Shown here piece after piece: positions 8,975 through 17,811 of a DNA stretch of 57,050 bases. The DNA is from CABQCM01 sp965145485 (GTDB lineage Bacteria > Bacillota > Clostridia > Oscillospirales > Acutalibacteraceae), in NCBI GenBank assembly GCA_965145485.1, contig CBCTCU010000014.1, positions 1 through 57,050 of the forward strand. The letters run 5' to 3'. Within the stretch, counting starts at the first letter, position 1; every line of letters starts with the position of its first letter. The notes beneath the pieces were generated by a model, which saw only the letters and a program-made list of their open reading frames with translations, had not been told where the DNA came from and did not search any database. The translations under genes and the position numbers were made by a program.

Positions 8975-9805
8975 TCATTTTATTTTATGTAATCTGCCGT
9001 AGTGAAAGAGGTACTGCTGCGCAATACCGGCCACCGGGGCAAACTCCGCCGGCAGGCCGTCGGGGAAGAGGGATGCCATCACCCGCTTCATCCATACGTC
9101 CATGGGAAAGCACTCCATGCGCCCAAAACCATACAGCAGCACGCATTCGGCCACCTTGGCTCCCACGCCGTAGATCGACGTCAGCCGCTCCCTCGCCTCG
9201 TCCAGCGGCATGACGGCAATCTCGCGCAGGACGATCTCCCCGCCCGCCACCCTGCGCGCCGCGTCGAGCAAATACTTGGTGCGAAAGCCGCAGCGGGCGC
9301 CGGCCAGATCATCCGGCGAACAACCTGCGAGGCGCTCGGGGGTGGGGAAGGCGTAATGCCCCTGGCCCAATGGCTCGCCAAGGTCGCGGCAAAGACGCTC
9401 TACGATACCCTTGATGCGGGGGATGTTGTTGTTTTGCGATAGGATGAAGGTGCACAGAGCCTCCCAGGGCTCTTGGCGCAGGATGTGGATTCCCCGCGCG
9501 TCGCGAGCCGCCGTGCGCAGGCGCTCATCCCGGCAGAGCAACCGGTCGATGGCCTCATAGTCGCGGTTGAGGTCAAAATAATCGGTCCAGTATAAGGCCA
9601 TGTCGGTCAGCGACGTGTCGAAAAAGAGAAGCTGCTCCCCCTGTTGTGCGACGCGAAGCAGCTTGCCGTGCGCTACGCCCTCAAACGAACCGTCTGCCAA
9701 CGCTTTCCAGCGGAAGGCCTGGCCGCAGTCCAACGTCCGCTCGAGGGAAAAGCAGGGGATTTGCAGGGCGATATCCGGGCCGACCGGGCAAAGGGTGGGG
9801 CTCAT
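8975..9805 (-). CDS. ogg: 8-oxoguanine DNA glycosylase (OGG1 type)
   Basis: A 276-aa base-excision repair enzyme that removes 8-oxoguanine and nicks DNA as a lyase. An N-terminal OGG domain (DCGQAFRW) precedes the helix-hairpin-helix-GPD region. In YGVGAKVAECVLLYG the Lys is the expected Schiff-base residue, and the Asp in ECFPMDVW is the conserved catalytic acid. ILSQNNNIPRIKGI is also a family signature. The ATG at 9805 is preceded by AAGGAGG. The open frame runs to 9934 but lacks a ribosome-binding site there. There is no operon partner. Confidence 0.92.
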   Translation of the reverse strand: MSPTLCPVGPDIALQIPCFSLERTLDCGQAFRWKALADGSFEGVAHGKLLRVAQQGEQLLFFDTSLTDMALYWTDYFDLNRDYEAIDRLLCRDERLRTAARDARGIHILRQEPWEALCTFILSQNNNIPRIKGIVERLCRDLGEPLGQGHYAFPTPERLAGCSPDDLAGARCGFRTKYLLDAARRVAGGEIVLREIAVMPLDEARERLTSIYGVGAKVAECVLLYGFGRMECFPMDVWMKRVMASLFPDGLPAEFAPVAGIAQQYLFHYGRLHKIK

Positions 9806-10215
9806 ACGTTTCCTCCTTACCATACCAATACGTTGCGCATATGTGCACTTTGTGATAGAATAATAGGGTATCCCGCCTCTTTGGATGAAATGGAGATGGG
9901 GCGCCGGACGCAACGCTTCCAGTTCCCCATTCAAAGGCGGGTAACGCCTTTGCGCGATAGATCAGCCCGGCGACGCCCGACGGCAGGGCCCGTGCTCCGC
10001 GCTAAGCTATCCTCCGGCCGGTCATGGTATCCACCGGCGGCATCCGGGGCCGCGACTTGGGCTTTGCACTGTTGCGGCTGTCGGCTTGGGAAGCGCCGGT
10101 CAAAGCTCGGGCGGCGAATACTCTAACGCCGCTGCGGCGCTGGAATCAGGATAACACCAAATGAGATCCTCGTGGGACGATAAAAGCAAAAACAACCGAA
10201 AGGCGGCGTTGGAAT
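9806..10215 (+). other. GC-rich intergenic region
   Basis: About 410 nt with no supportable gene. A plus-strand promoter-like pair, TTGCGC (9833-9838) and TAGAAT (9856-9861) at 17-bp spacing, could serve the DUF6062 gene through a leader of about 350 nt. That long distance weakens the case. Confidence 0.4.
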
Positions 10216-10917
10216 ATGATGGAAAGCATTTGCACGATCCCGCTCACCGAGGTGCTGGGGGAGAGGGATGGCTGCCCTCTCTGCCGTATGCGGGACATGC
10301 TCGAGCAGCGGGTCATCGAATATATCACCGGCCCGGCCATGATGGAGCCGGAGGTGCGCATTCGCTCCAATGAGCTTGGCTTCTGCCACCGGCATTTAAC
10401 CGGGATGCTGTCGGTGCGCAACCGTCTGGCGGTGGCTTTGACCTTAGAGACCCATCTGGGGGAAATCCAGAAAAAGGTATTTGGCGAGGGCCGCCCGGCC
10501 GTTTTGCGCCCATCGAACAAAAAGAGGCGTTACGAAACTGCCCGAGTGGAAGAAACCTGCTTTGTCTGCGACCGTATGGAGTGGGGGATGAGCCGCATGG
10601 TGGCTAACCTGCTCGATCTGGTGGATTCCGAGCCGGATATGCGCAAAATGTTTTCCGAGCAGCCGCAGCTCTGCCTGCCCCATTACGCCCTGCTACTGGA
10701 AAAAGCCGACGAGCGCCTATCCAAGCGCACAAAGGGGGAGTTTATCGAAACCCTCCATCGCTTGGCGGGCGGCTATCTGGATGGGCTGCGGGGGGATGTC
10801 CGCCACTTTTGCGATATGTTTGATTACCGCAACAACGGCGAACAGGCCGACTGGGGCAATGCCAGGGATTCCCTAGAGCGGGCGGTGCAGTGGCTGACCA
10901 CCCGCCCGGTAGATTAA
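10216..10917 (+). CDS. DUF6062 family protein with two Cys/His clusters
   Basis: A 233-aa soluble protein of unknown function that matches the DUF6062 family by its overall pattern. Two similar Cys/His modules are visible. The first is CPLCRMRD followed by GFCHRH. The second is CFVCDRME followed by LCLPHY. Their spacing suggests duplicated zinc-binding or redox centres, which is inference. The start is one of two adjacent ATGs at 10216 and 10219 with only a weak purine stretch upstream. No obvious operon partner; an HPP-like membrane protein follows on the same strand after 425 nt. Confidence 0.75.
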   Translation: MMESICTIPLTEVLGERDGCPLCRMRDMLEQRVIEYITGPAMMEPEVRIRSNELGFCHRHLTGMLSVRNRLAVALTLETHLGEIQKKVFGEGRPAVLRPSNKKRRYETARVEETCFVCDRMEWGMSRMVANLLDLVDSEPDMRKMFSEQPQLCLPHYALLLEKADERLSKRTKGEFIETLHRLAGGYLDGLRGDVRHFCDMFDYRNNGEQADWGNARDSLERAVQWLTTRPVD

Positions 10918-11342
10918 CCGGATGTTAGGAATGCCCGCCGCATCACAGCGCCCTTTTTGCCCATCCCCGTGCGTGTGACAGGCGGCGCTGGCACGCACCG
11001 CGACGGGGGCGCTGAGGCTCTCCCTTTGCTCAGCCTTTTTCTGGATGCGTCCGACCGCGCAATGTGCCTTTTGCGCCGTGGAAAAGGAGAGCCGGGCCTG
11101 TGCCATCTCAAACATAGGAAACGGGTTCTGCCTGGGTCCGGTATGCCCTGTAGCGGGGGGGCAGATTGCTCTGGGAGATTGCCCCGGGCAAAAAAAGCGC
11201 CCGGCGGCCGTACCGCCGCTGGAAGGAAGAGAGGGGCGGGCGAATAAGGGCGCGGCTGTCGCATAGCATGGATGCGGGCAGGCGCGCCCTGTTCGGTTGC
11301 CAAAAGCCATACAAAAGCCATATTAGAAGGACTGGGATAGTT
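10918..11342 (+). other. GC-rich intergenic region
   Basis: I see no gene or clear terminator in these 425 nt. Close to the next gene there is a short tandem repeat of AAAAGCCATA (11302-11311 and 11313-11322). Confidence 0.4.
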
Positions 11343-12341
11343 TTGAAAAAATGGATTCGCTATGGCGTTGCCTTTGGCTTCGTCCTGATGATGTTTGCCG
11401 TTTCGCAGGCTACGGGGGAGAGGGAGGTCATTTTTCCCGAAATGCTCGCCCTGGTTTTGGGGGCGCTGTGCATGGAGCGCCAGCCCTGGAGAGTCAGCCG
11501 TCCGCTCATGGTTCTGCTGATGACCGGCTCGGCCCTGGTGGGGGTGGGGGTTGTCCGTTATGTCCCTCTGCCGCTGCTCGGCCAGGCACTGATTGGGTTT
11601 GGGTTTGTGGCAATCTGCCTGATTCTGACCGACTGCTCCCTCGCGCCGATGATTTCCGCCTGCATTTTGCCCATGTATTTGGGCACCGAAACCATGGTGT
11701 ATCCCCTGGCGGTCGTAATCATGATGCTGGCGCTTGTTCTGATTCAGTGGGCGCTGGAGCGGACGGGTCTTCGCCCCGCGCCGCAGCGGTTTTCGTGGCG
11801 TAAGCCCACCCGGGGGATGTTCTGCGCGTGGGGCGTGGCCTTTGCCGGCTTTGCCCTGCTGGAAACGGCGGCTTTGACCCTGGGGGCGAAATATCTGATG
11901 ATCCCCCCCTTGATCGTCACCTGGGTGGAGGGATGTTTTCATGATTGGAGCGGCAAGCGCCTGCGCATCCTCGCTACGGTCGTCGGCTCGGCATGCATAG
12001 GGATTGCGGCGCGGCTGCTGCTGTGCGGCGTGCTGGGCTGGCCGGTGGTGGCGTGCGGGGCGATTGCGGCAGCGTTGCTGCTCGGCCTTCAGGCGCTGCT
12101 GCAAGCCTTCATTCCCCCTGCCTGCGCCATCGGCCTGCTGCCTTTCCTCCTTCCGCAGGAGGGGATGGGTTGGTACCCTGTTTTGACCGCCGCTGGCTGC
12201 GGCGTGATTTTACTGCTCACGCGCTTTGTGTCGCCGGTCGTTGCGGGGCGGTTGGCCGGGAATGATCGGCAGGGCAATACAGCGCCCGCTGAGGCGGCAA
12301 GCCACTGCTCCGGCGGCCAGGAAGCACGCTCGGACAGGTAG
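11343..12341 (+). CDS. HPP-like integral membrane protein
   Basis: About 332 aa with roughly nine hydrophobic segments. They form two similar halves (LVLGALCMERQPW and LMIPPLIVTWVEG). The first half (IFPEMLALVLGALCMER followed by SACILPMYLGTETMVYPLAV) resembles HPP-family membrane proteins of Firmicutes, some of which have been linked to nitrite transport elsewhere. The family call is moderate and substrate is unknown. The start is taken as TTG 11343, with GAAGGA (11326-11331) upstream and a KKWIRYG opening typical of a membrane N-terminus. The C-terminal 30 residues are hydrophilic. Confidence 0.6.
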   Translation: MKKWIRYGVAFGFVLMMFAVSQATGEREVIFPEMLALVLGALCMERQPWRVSRPLMVLLMTGSALVGVGVVRYVPLPLLGQALIGFGFVAICLILTDCSLAPMISACILPMYLGTETMVYPLAVVIMMLALVLIQWALERTGLRPAPQRFSWRKPTRGMFCAWGVAFAGFALLETAALTLGAKYLMIPPLIVTWVEGCFHDWSGKRLRILATVVGSACIGIAARLLLCGVLGWPVVACGAIAAALLLGLQALLQAFIPPACAIGLLPFLLPQEGMGWYPVLTAAGCGVILLLTRFVSPVVAGRLAGNDRQGNTAPAEAASHCSGGQEARSDR

Positions 12342-12399
12342 TGGGTCAAAGCTCTAGATCGGACGAGCGACACGGTGGATGACGCCGCGTGCGCTTCGA

Positions 12400-13326
12400 T
12401 TAGCGGCCCGCTTTCTCCGTTTCACGCTCGGATCGGGATAGCCGCGCTTTGGATTGAAACAGCCGGAAACAGAGGGGGTAGACAATTCCCGCCACGAGCA
12501 GCAGAATGCCATAACGCAGGCCGTCGCCAAACGCTTCCCCCAGCAGTGCGCGCAGCGGCGCTTTCAGCAGCGAACGCAGCGCGACGAATATTGGCAGACC
12601 AATCGCGACCTTGAGGCATTGCTGCCACCACAAGGCGTGGTTGTCCACCGGATGGTGGCGGTCAAACCACGCCACAAGCAGCATGGCCAGCGCGCATCCA
12701 AGCAGCCTGCAGGCGTTGCCAAGCACCTCCTCGCGCAGCGAGGGGACCAGCGCTCCCACGCTCACCGAGATAACGCCCAATATGCATAACCCGCCCAGGA
12801 CCCACAGCTCGCCCAGGCGGGTTTTTTCCAGCGCCCGAAAAAGATAGCGATACCCAACGAGCACCAGAATGCCGATGACCAGCGCTCCAAGCACATCGTA
12901 GGGGGTGTGAACCCCAAGGTAAAGGCGGGAAAACCCCACCAGGGCGATCACGGCCACACAGGCGATGCGGACCCACCGCCGGCAGGTCACCGCGAAAAAG
13001 GAGCCGTACAGCCCCACCGCCGACTGGGTGTGGCCGCTGGGAAAGGAGTACCCGCTGGCCCCCGCCTTGGCGCTCTCGACGGTATGAAGGGTCGGGTCCT
13101 GCACCCAGGGCCTGGGAACGTGAAAGATCAGCTTGAGCAACTGATTAAAAAACATGCCGGTAAAAAACACGCAAAAGAGCCGGTTGGCGTATTTCCGGTC
13201 ACAGCACCAGAGCACGACCAGGAACACACCGATAAAGATCATTTCTTCCCCGAGCGCGGTCATCAAGGTGAAAAAGGAGGTCAGCCAGCCGGTGCGAAAT
13301 TGCTCGAGAAAGTGCAGAAAGCTCAT
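12400..13326 (-). CDS. PAP2-family membrane phosphatase
   Basis: A 308-aa protein with the three acid-phosphatase motifs: KLIFHVPRP, SFPSGH and SRLYLGVHTPYD. PAP2 membrane enzymes dephosphorylate lipid phosphates such as undecaprenyl diphosphate at the outer membrane face. Residues 1-180 form the catalytic membrane core. A further four or so membrane segments at the C-terminus are an extension beyond the minimal domain. Its ATG overlaps the leuD stop (13323-13326), so it is translationally coupled to leuCD although no functional link is obvious. The precise substrate is unknown. Confidence 0.9.
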   Translation of the reverse strand: MSFLHFLEQFRTGWLTSFFTLMTALGEEMIFIGVFLVVLWCCDRKYANRLFCVFFTGMFFNQLLKLIFHVPRPWVQDPTLHTVESAKAGASGYSFPSGHTQSAVGLYGSFFAVTCRRWVRIACVAVIALVGFSRLYLGVHTPYDVLGALVIGILVLVGYRYLFRALEKTRLGELWVLGGLCILGVISVSVGALVPSLREEVLGNACRLLGCALAMLLVAWFDRHHPVDNHALWWQQCLKVAIGLPIFVALRSLLKAPLRALLGEAFGDGLRYGILLLVAGIVYPLCFRLFQSKARLSRSERETEKAGR

Positions 13327-13814
13327 TGCTTGCCGCCTTTCAGAGAGGGCAGCAGCCCACCGCAGGCGATGATATTTTGAATAAAGGGAGGAAAGGGCTC
13401 GGCGCGATAGGTTTTCCCGGTCGTTTCATTGTGGATCACGCCGGTTTCAAAATCCACCGAGAGGAGGTCGCCCTCTTGAACGTCGGCCGCCGCCTCGGGG
13501 CATTCGAGGATGGGCAGCCCAATGTTGATGGCGTTGCGGTAAAAAATGCGGGCAAAGCTGTGGGCAATGACGCAGCTAATACCAGTGGCCTTGATGGCGA
13601 TGGGGGCGTGCTCGCGGGAGGAGCCGCAGCCAAAATTGCGCCCGGCAACGATGAGATCGCCGCTTTTTGCCCGGGTGGAAAAGCCCGCGTCGATATCCTC
13701 CATGCAGTGCGCCGCCAGCTCCTCGGCCTTGGAGGTGTTGAGATAGCGGGCGGGAATAATGACGTCGGTGTCAATGTTGTCCCCAAAGCGATGAACAATG
13801 CCTTGTGCTTTCAT
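13323..13814 (-). CDS. leuD: 3-isopropylmalate/citramalate dehydratase small subunit
   Basis: A 163-aa aconitase swivel-domain subunit. Signatures are GDNIDTDVIIPARYL near the start and GRNFGCGSSREHAP. It pairs with LeuC to isomerise 2-isopropylmalate, or citramalate to 3-methylmalate. The gene lies 44 nt after leuC and overlaps the PAP2 start. The nearby cimA and the absence of leuA suggest that the citramalate step is a main job. This is inference. Confidence 0.95.
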   Translation of the reverse strand: MKAQGIVHRFGDNIDTDVIIPARYLNTSKAEELAAHCMEDIDAGFSTRAKSGDLIVAGRNFGCGSSREHAPIAIKATGISCVIAHSFARIFYRNAINIGLPILECPEAAADVQEGDLLSVDFETGVIHNETTGKTYRAEPFPPFIQNIIACGGLLPSLKGGKQ

Positions 13815-13858
13815 AACGGTTGCATCCTTTCCGGCGGGGATCGTCCGCCTGGCGTATT

Positions 13859-15139
13859 TTACGGCTGGGCCGGCGTATCCATCACCTCGGCCGGCTCGGC
13901 AAGACGGCCGAGCACAGCGCTGGCGGCGGCGACGGCGGGGCTGGCGAGGTAAACCTCGCTGCCGGTGTGGCCCATACGGCCGACAAAGTTCCGGTTGGTG
14001 GTAGAGACCGCCCGCTCCCCCTCGGCTAGAATGCCCATGTATCCCCCGAGGCAGGGGCCGCAGGTCGGGGTGCTGACCACCGCGCCGGCCTGCATGAAAA
14101 TGTCAAAGAGCCCCTCATGCATGGCGTCGGTCCAGATTTTTTGGGTGGCGGGGATGACGATACAGCGCACCCGGTCGTGTACCTTGCGGCCCTTGAGAAT
14201 CTGCGCTGCCGCCCGCAGGTCCTCCATGCGCCCGTTGGTGCACGAGCCGATGACGACCTGATCGATCTCCACCGTCCCCCAGTTTTCGGGGGTACGGGTG
14301 TTTTCGGGCAAATGGGGAAAAGCCACGGTCGGCCGCAGCTTGCCCAGATCGATCTCCACCCGCCGCTCATAAACGGCGCCGTCGTCGGCGGCATAAACCC
14401 GGGGCTGACGCAAAAAGCGGCCTTTGCAATATTGGAGGGTCACCTCGTCGACCGGAAAGATGCCGTTTTTCGCACCGGCCTCGATGGCCATGTTGGCGAT
14501 GCAGAGCCGGTCGTCCATCGACAGGGCTGCCACCCCGTCGCCGCAGAATTCCAGCGACTGATAGAGCGCCCCGTCCACCCCGATCAGGCCGATCAGGTGC
14601 AGGATGACGTCTTTGCCGCTGACATAGCGGGGGAGGGCGCCGTGCAGTACCACCTGAATGGCAGAGGGCACTTTAAACCACGCCTTGCCCGAGATCATGC
14701 CGGCCGCCATATCGGTCGAGCCGACGCCGGTTGAGAAAGCGCCCAGGGCGCCGTAGGTGCAGGTATGGGAGTCCGCGCCGATGACGCAGTCCCCCGGGCC
14801 GACCAGCCCCTGCTCGGGCAGCAGGGCATGCTCAACCCCCATGCGGCCCACGTCGAAAAAGTTGCGGATGTCGTATTTCCCGGCAAACAGGCGCACCTGC
14901 TTGCACTGCTCGGCCGCCTTGATGTCCTTGTTGGGCACAAAATGGTCGAGTACCAGAGCGATTTTATCCTTATCAAATACCCCGTCCGCTCCGGCGCGGT
15001 TGAATTCGTTGATGGCCACGGGGGATGTGATGTCGTTGCCCAGCACGAGATCGAGATTGGCCTCGATGAGCTGGCCGGGTCTCACTTCGTCAAGGCCGGC
15101 GTGCGCGGCAAGAATTTTTTGGGTCATTGTCATTGCCAT
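13859..15139 (-). CDS. leuC: 3-isopropylmalate/citramalate dehydratase large subunit
   Basis: A 426-aa 4Fe-4S dehydratase of the archaeal/clostridial LeuC type. Cluster ligands are seen as the Cys of VIGSCTNGR and the two Cys of TPTCGPCLGG. GADSHTCTYGALGAF is the other family signature. The likely start is ATG 15139 after GGAAAGGAC; ATG 15133 and 15127 are also in frame. A short leucine/isoleucine-rich open frame (15168-15224) precedes it. LeuC with LeuD would act after CimA in the citramalate pathway to isoleucine, and also in leucine synthesis if leuA and leuB lie elsewhere. Confidence 0.95.
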   Translation of the reverse strand: MAMTMTQKILAAHAGLDEVRPGQLIEANLDLVLGNDITSPVAINEFNRAGADGVFDKDKIALVLDHFVPNKDIKAAEQCKQVRLFAGKYDIRNFFDVGRMGVEHALLPEQGLVGPGDCVIGADSHTCTYGALGAFSTGVGSTDMAAGMISGKAWFKVPSAIQVVLHGALPRYVSGKDVILHLIGLIGVDGALYQSLEFCGDGVAALSMDDRLCIANMAIEAGAKNGIFPVDEVTLQYCKGRFLRQPRVYAADDGAVYERRVEIDLGKLRPTVAFPHLPENTRTPENWGTVEIDQVVIGSCTNGRMEDLRAAAQILKGRKVHDRVRCIVIPATQKIWTDAMHEGLFDIFMQAGAVVSTPTCGPCLGGYMGILAEGERAVSTTNRNFVGRMGHTGSEVYLASPAVAAASAVLGRLAEPAEVMDTPAQP

Positions 15140-15481
15140 GGACGTATCCCTGTCCTTTCCAATGTATTTAAAGTAAAATATTAGTCGGTATCAAAGCCTG
15201 GACAATCAATGTGCACAGCCACATGTTATGGCTGTGGTCGGCCCCCTGCGAGGAGCAGGAGATGGTAATACGGATAATTTCGGGGCAAGAATGGTCTTGT
15301 GCCCCGATGCGTAGGCAAATCCGTGTCCGGTATGGGAACCAAAACGAATGGTACCGGCGGCCGTCTCCTCTCCCGGAGCTTCCCCAGGGGAGGGGGAAGC
15401 ACCTGCGATACGACGGGCATGTCCGCGTTCGTCGATAAGGAACCATCCGGCGATGCGGCGCAGCCGATGGAAGGCTTTGGA
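15140..15481 (-). promoter_or_regulatory. leuC leader region
   Basis: 342 nt between the hydrolase and leuC, read on the minus strand. It contains a GCCCCGA-type hairpin near 15280-15305, a CACAGCCA/TGGCTGTG hairpin (15214-15221 with 15229-15236), and a short open frame. There is no T-box motif on the minus strand. Function is unproven. Confidence 0.4.
15168..15224 (-). CDS. Possible 18-codon leader peptide rich in Leu/Ile
   Basis: Reading MWLCTLIVQALIPTNILL, this short frame has five Leu, three Ile and one Val codon and ends 28 nt before leuC. Its ATG sits in the loop of a perfect 8-bp hairpin. The composition recalls attenuator leader peptides of branched-chain amino-acid operons. No strong ribosome-binding site or terminator-type hairpin is visible, so it may be chance. 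Confidence 0.3.
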   Translation of the reverse strand: MWLCTLIVQALIPTNILL

Positions 15482-16225
15482 TCACCCCTGCAGCAGGCCG
15501 CCGACCGAAAAAATAAACTGACGGTACTGCGCGAATGCGTCGGGCGGCATGGCGCAATGCTCCATGCCCTCAACCTCAAGGTAGGTAACGCGGCAATGCC
15601 GCCTCAACCGGGGGACCAATTGGTCGGAATGATGCGCCTTGCTTACCGCGCTATCGGCCGTGCCATGGACGATGAAATAAGGAATGTCGGGCATGCGGCC
15701 GGCCTGGTGGAGAGGCGAGGCGGTTTCCATCGCCTCTTGCAGCGGCATGGGATAATGGCCGAAGGCCGACACCAGGGTGCGGGGCAGATCCTCCCGCTCG
15801 GTGTAGTGGTAGGGCAGGTCGCAGACCGGGCTGTCGGCCGCACAGGCGGAGGGGGCGGGGACGCCCTCCACCATTTCCCGCGCCCAACGGGTGTAGATCA
15901 GGCTGGCCAGCCCGCCCATGCTTCCTCCGCTGGCGATGAGCGGGAGGTTTGGATCAAGGCGATATTTTTGGTATACAGCGGCAACGATCTGGCCGGTCAG
16001 GCGCACGGCCGTTTCGTTCATCCAGCTCCAGCATCCGTAATACGGAAAGACCGGCAGGATCCCCTCCCGGGCGCACTCGAGGTCAAAGTCGGACGCGGGC
16101 GGATCCATGTCCCGCCATCCGAGGCCGTGAAAGGTCAGCAGCACCGCCCGTATGGGCAAGCGCAGACCGTCCTCACGCAGGGCGGCAAACTGGCGGAGAT
16201 TGCGCGCCGTTACGATTTGTTCCAT
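15482..16225 (-). CDS. Alpha/beta hydrolase (esterase/peptidase-like)
   Basis: A 247-aa alpha/beta-hydrolase fold protein. The nucleophile elbow GGSMGG holds Ser, Asp is in HGTADSAV and His in GMEHCAMP, giving a full triad. LLTFHGLGWRDM near residue 30 is the oxyanion region. No signal peptide is seen. The ATG at 16225 has GGAGGAAAA directly upstream and overlaps the cimA 3' end by 16 nt, implying translational coupling. The link to citramalate metabolism is unknown. The longer open frame to 16333 is rejected because it lacks a ribosome-binding site. Confidence 0.8.
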   Translation of the reverse strand: MEQIVTARNLRQFAALREDGLRLPIRAVLLTFHGLGWRDMDPPASDFDLECAREGILPVFPYYGCWSWMNETAVRLTGQIVAAVYQKYRLDPNLPLIASGGSMGGLASLIYTRWAREMVEGVPAPSACAADSPVCDLPYHYTEREDLPRTLVSAFGHYPMPLQEAMETASPLHQAGRMPDIPYFIVHGTADSAVSKAHHSDQLVPRLRRHCRVTYLEVEGMEHCAMPPDAFAQYRQFIFSVGGLLQG

Positions 16226-17811
16226 TTTTCCTCCTCCTTCGAGCGCTCCCGGTTGAGCTTGTATTCCATCGAGTCGACCAGCGCCAGCCAGCTTGCCTCG
16301 ATGAGGTTGGTCGACACGCCGACCGTGGTCCAAACCCCTTGCCTGTCGGCCGAGGTGATCAGAACCCGAACGTGGGCCGCCGTGGCCTCCTTGGGCTCGA
16401 GCACGCGCACCTTGTAGTCGATCAGGCGCACGTCGTGCAGCGCGGGGTAAAACACCTCCAGCGCCTCGCGCAGCGCCCGGTCGAGGGCATTCACCGGGCC
16501 CTCCCCCTCGGCGGCCGAAATCTGAAGCCGGTCGCCCACGCGGATTTTAATGGTGGCGGTCGCGGAACATCCCTCGGGATAGGGCAGTTCATCGATGACC
16601 TTATAGCTGACCAGGCGGAAGGAGTCGTGAAACAGCCCCAGCTGGCGCTTGACCAGAAGCTCAAAGCTGCCGCCTGCGCCCTCAAACTGATACCCCAGGT
16701 GCTCCAAATGCTTGAGCTCGCCCAAAATCCGCTCGAGAGCGGGGGAGTCCTTGGGCAGGCCGGGCAGAATCTTACGCACCTTTTCGTATACGGCGGCGCG
16801 CCCGCTGATCTCGCTGGTGAGCAGCCGGCGCGCATTGCCGACCCTTTCGGGCGGGATATGTTCAAAGGAGGCGGGAAGCTTGCAAACCCCGTCGACGTGC
16901 ATGCCCGCCTTGTGAGCAAAGGCGCTGTGGCCGACAAAGGGGGCGGAGCTGTCCACCGGGATGTTGCACAGCTCGGCGATTTCCCGCGCGGTGGAGGTCA
17001 GCAGGGGCAGGCTCTGTTCTGGGATGCAGCGCACCCCCAGCTTGCCCTGCAGGTTGCCGATGACAGCCGTCAGCGCGGTGTTGCCGCACCGCTCCCCGAT
17101 GCCGAGAAAGGTGCCCTGCACCTGGCTTGCGCCGGCGCGCACCGCCATGATGGTAGAGGCCACGGCAGTGCCGCCGTCGTTGTGGCAGTGGATGGCCACG
17201 GGAACGGAGAACCGGTTGCACACCCTGCTGGTGATATCGGCAATCTCCCATGGCTGGCTCCCGCCGTTGGTATCGCACAGGCAGAGGGAGACCGCCCCGC
17301 CCTCGGCCGCCGCGCGCAGGCACTCCATCGCGTAGCCGGCGTCGAGGCGGTAACCGTCAAAGAAATGCTCCGCATCGAAAAAGACCCTGCGGCCCTGAGC
17401 GGACAAAAAGCGGCAGGTCTGCCCGATCATGCGCAGATTTTCCTCTTTCGTTGTGCCGAGAATCTCGGTGACGTGCAAAAGGGAGCATTTACCGAACACA
17501 GCCACGCAGGAAGTGCCCGCCGCCAGAAGGGCGCGCAGGCCCTCGTCCTCCTCCGGGGCCTCCCCCTTGCGGCAGGTCGCCCCAAAAGCCACCAGGGTGG
17601 CATGGGCCATCCGAACCGAGCGGATGCGCTCAAAAAACTCCATGTCCTTTGGGTTGGAGGATGGATTCCCGCATTCGATATACTGTATCCCCAGCTCGTC
17701 CAGGGCACGGGTAATGTGCAGCTTATCCTCGACCGAAAAGGAAATTCCCTCCCCTTGCGCGCCGTCGCGCAGGGTTGAATCAAACAGCGCAACCGCTGCT
17801 GGAAAGCTCAT
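16210..17811 (-). CDS. cimA: (R)-citramalate synthase
   Basis: A 533-aa protein of the usual CimA length. It condenses acetyl-CoA and pyruvate to citramalate, the threonine-independent route to 2-ketobutyrate and isoleucine. The HMGL-like barrel begins with ALFDSTLRDGAQGEGISFS and carries the metal motif AIHCHND. VGHSAFAHKAGMH is typical of the family. The C-terminal 120 residues form a LeuA-type allosteric domain. The start MSFPAAV at 17811 follows GGGGGTG. The reading frame stays open a further 143 codons upstream but that part does not look like protein. 2-Isopropylmalate synthase is a possible alternative, but the overall pattern fits CimA better. Confidence 0.9.
   Translation of the reverse strand: MSFPAAVALFDSTLRDGAQGEGISFSVEDKLHITRALDELGIQYIECGNPSSNPKDMEFFERIRSVRMAHATLVAFGATCRKGEAPEEDEGLRALLAAGTSCVAVFGKCSLLHVTEILGTTKEENLRMIGQTCRFLSAQGRRVFFDAEHFFDGYRLDAGYAMECLRAAAEGGAVSLCLCDTNGGSQPWEIADITSRVCNRFSVPVAIHCHNDGGTAVASTIMAVRAGASQVQGTFLGIGERCGNTALTAVIGNLQGKLGVRCIPEQSLPLLTSTAREIAELCNIPVDSSAPFVGHSAFAHKAGMHVDGVCKLPASFEHIPPERVGNARRLLTSEISGRAAVYEKVRKILPGLPKDSPALERILGELKHLEHLGYQFEGAGGSFELLVKRQLGLFHDSFRLVSYKVIDELPYPEGCSATATIKIRVGDRLQISAAEGEGPVNALDRALREALEVFYPALHDVRLIDYKVRVLEPKEATAAHVRVLITSADRQGVWTTVGVSTNLIEASWLALVDSMEYKLNRERSKEEEKWNKS

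Noticed and set aside
9833..9861. Strong promoter call for the DUF6062 gene
   Set aside because: The hexamers (TTGCGC, TAGAAT) fit only partly and lie about 350 nt from the gene. Kept as a remark only.
11302..11326. Promoter TTGCCA/TATTAG before the HPP-like gene
   Set aside because: The start site would fall downstream of the ribosome-binding site. Incompatible with translation from TTG 11343.
15340..15385. T-box-like ATGGTACCGGCGGCCGTCTCC on the plus strand
   Set aside because: It has the GGTACCG core, but it faces away from leuC with no plus-strand gene behind it. It also lacks a Stem I and a terminator with a T run. Probably a chance match.
15949..17778. 609-aa open frame on the plus strand opposite cimA
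   Set aside because: It is an antisense shadow of cimA caused by high GC. It has no family likeness and no ribosome-binding site.
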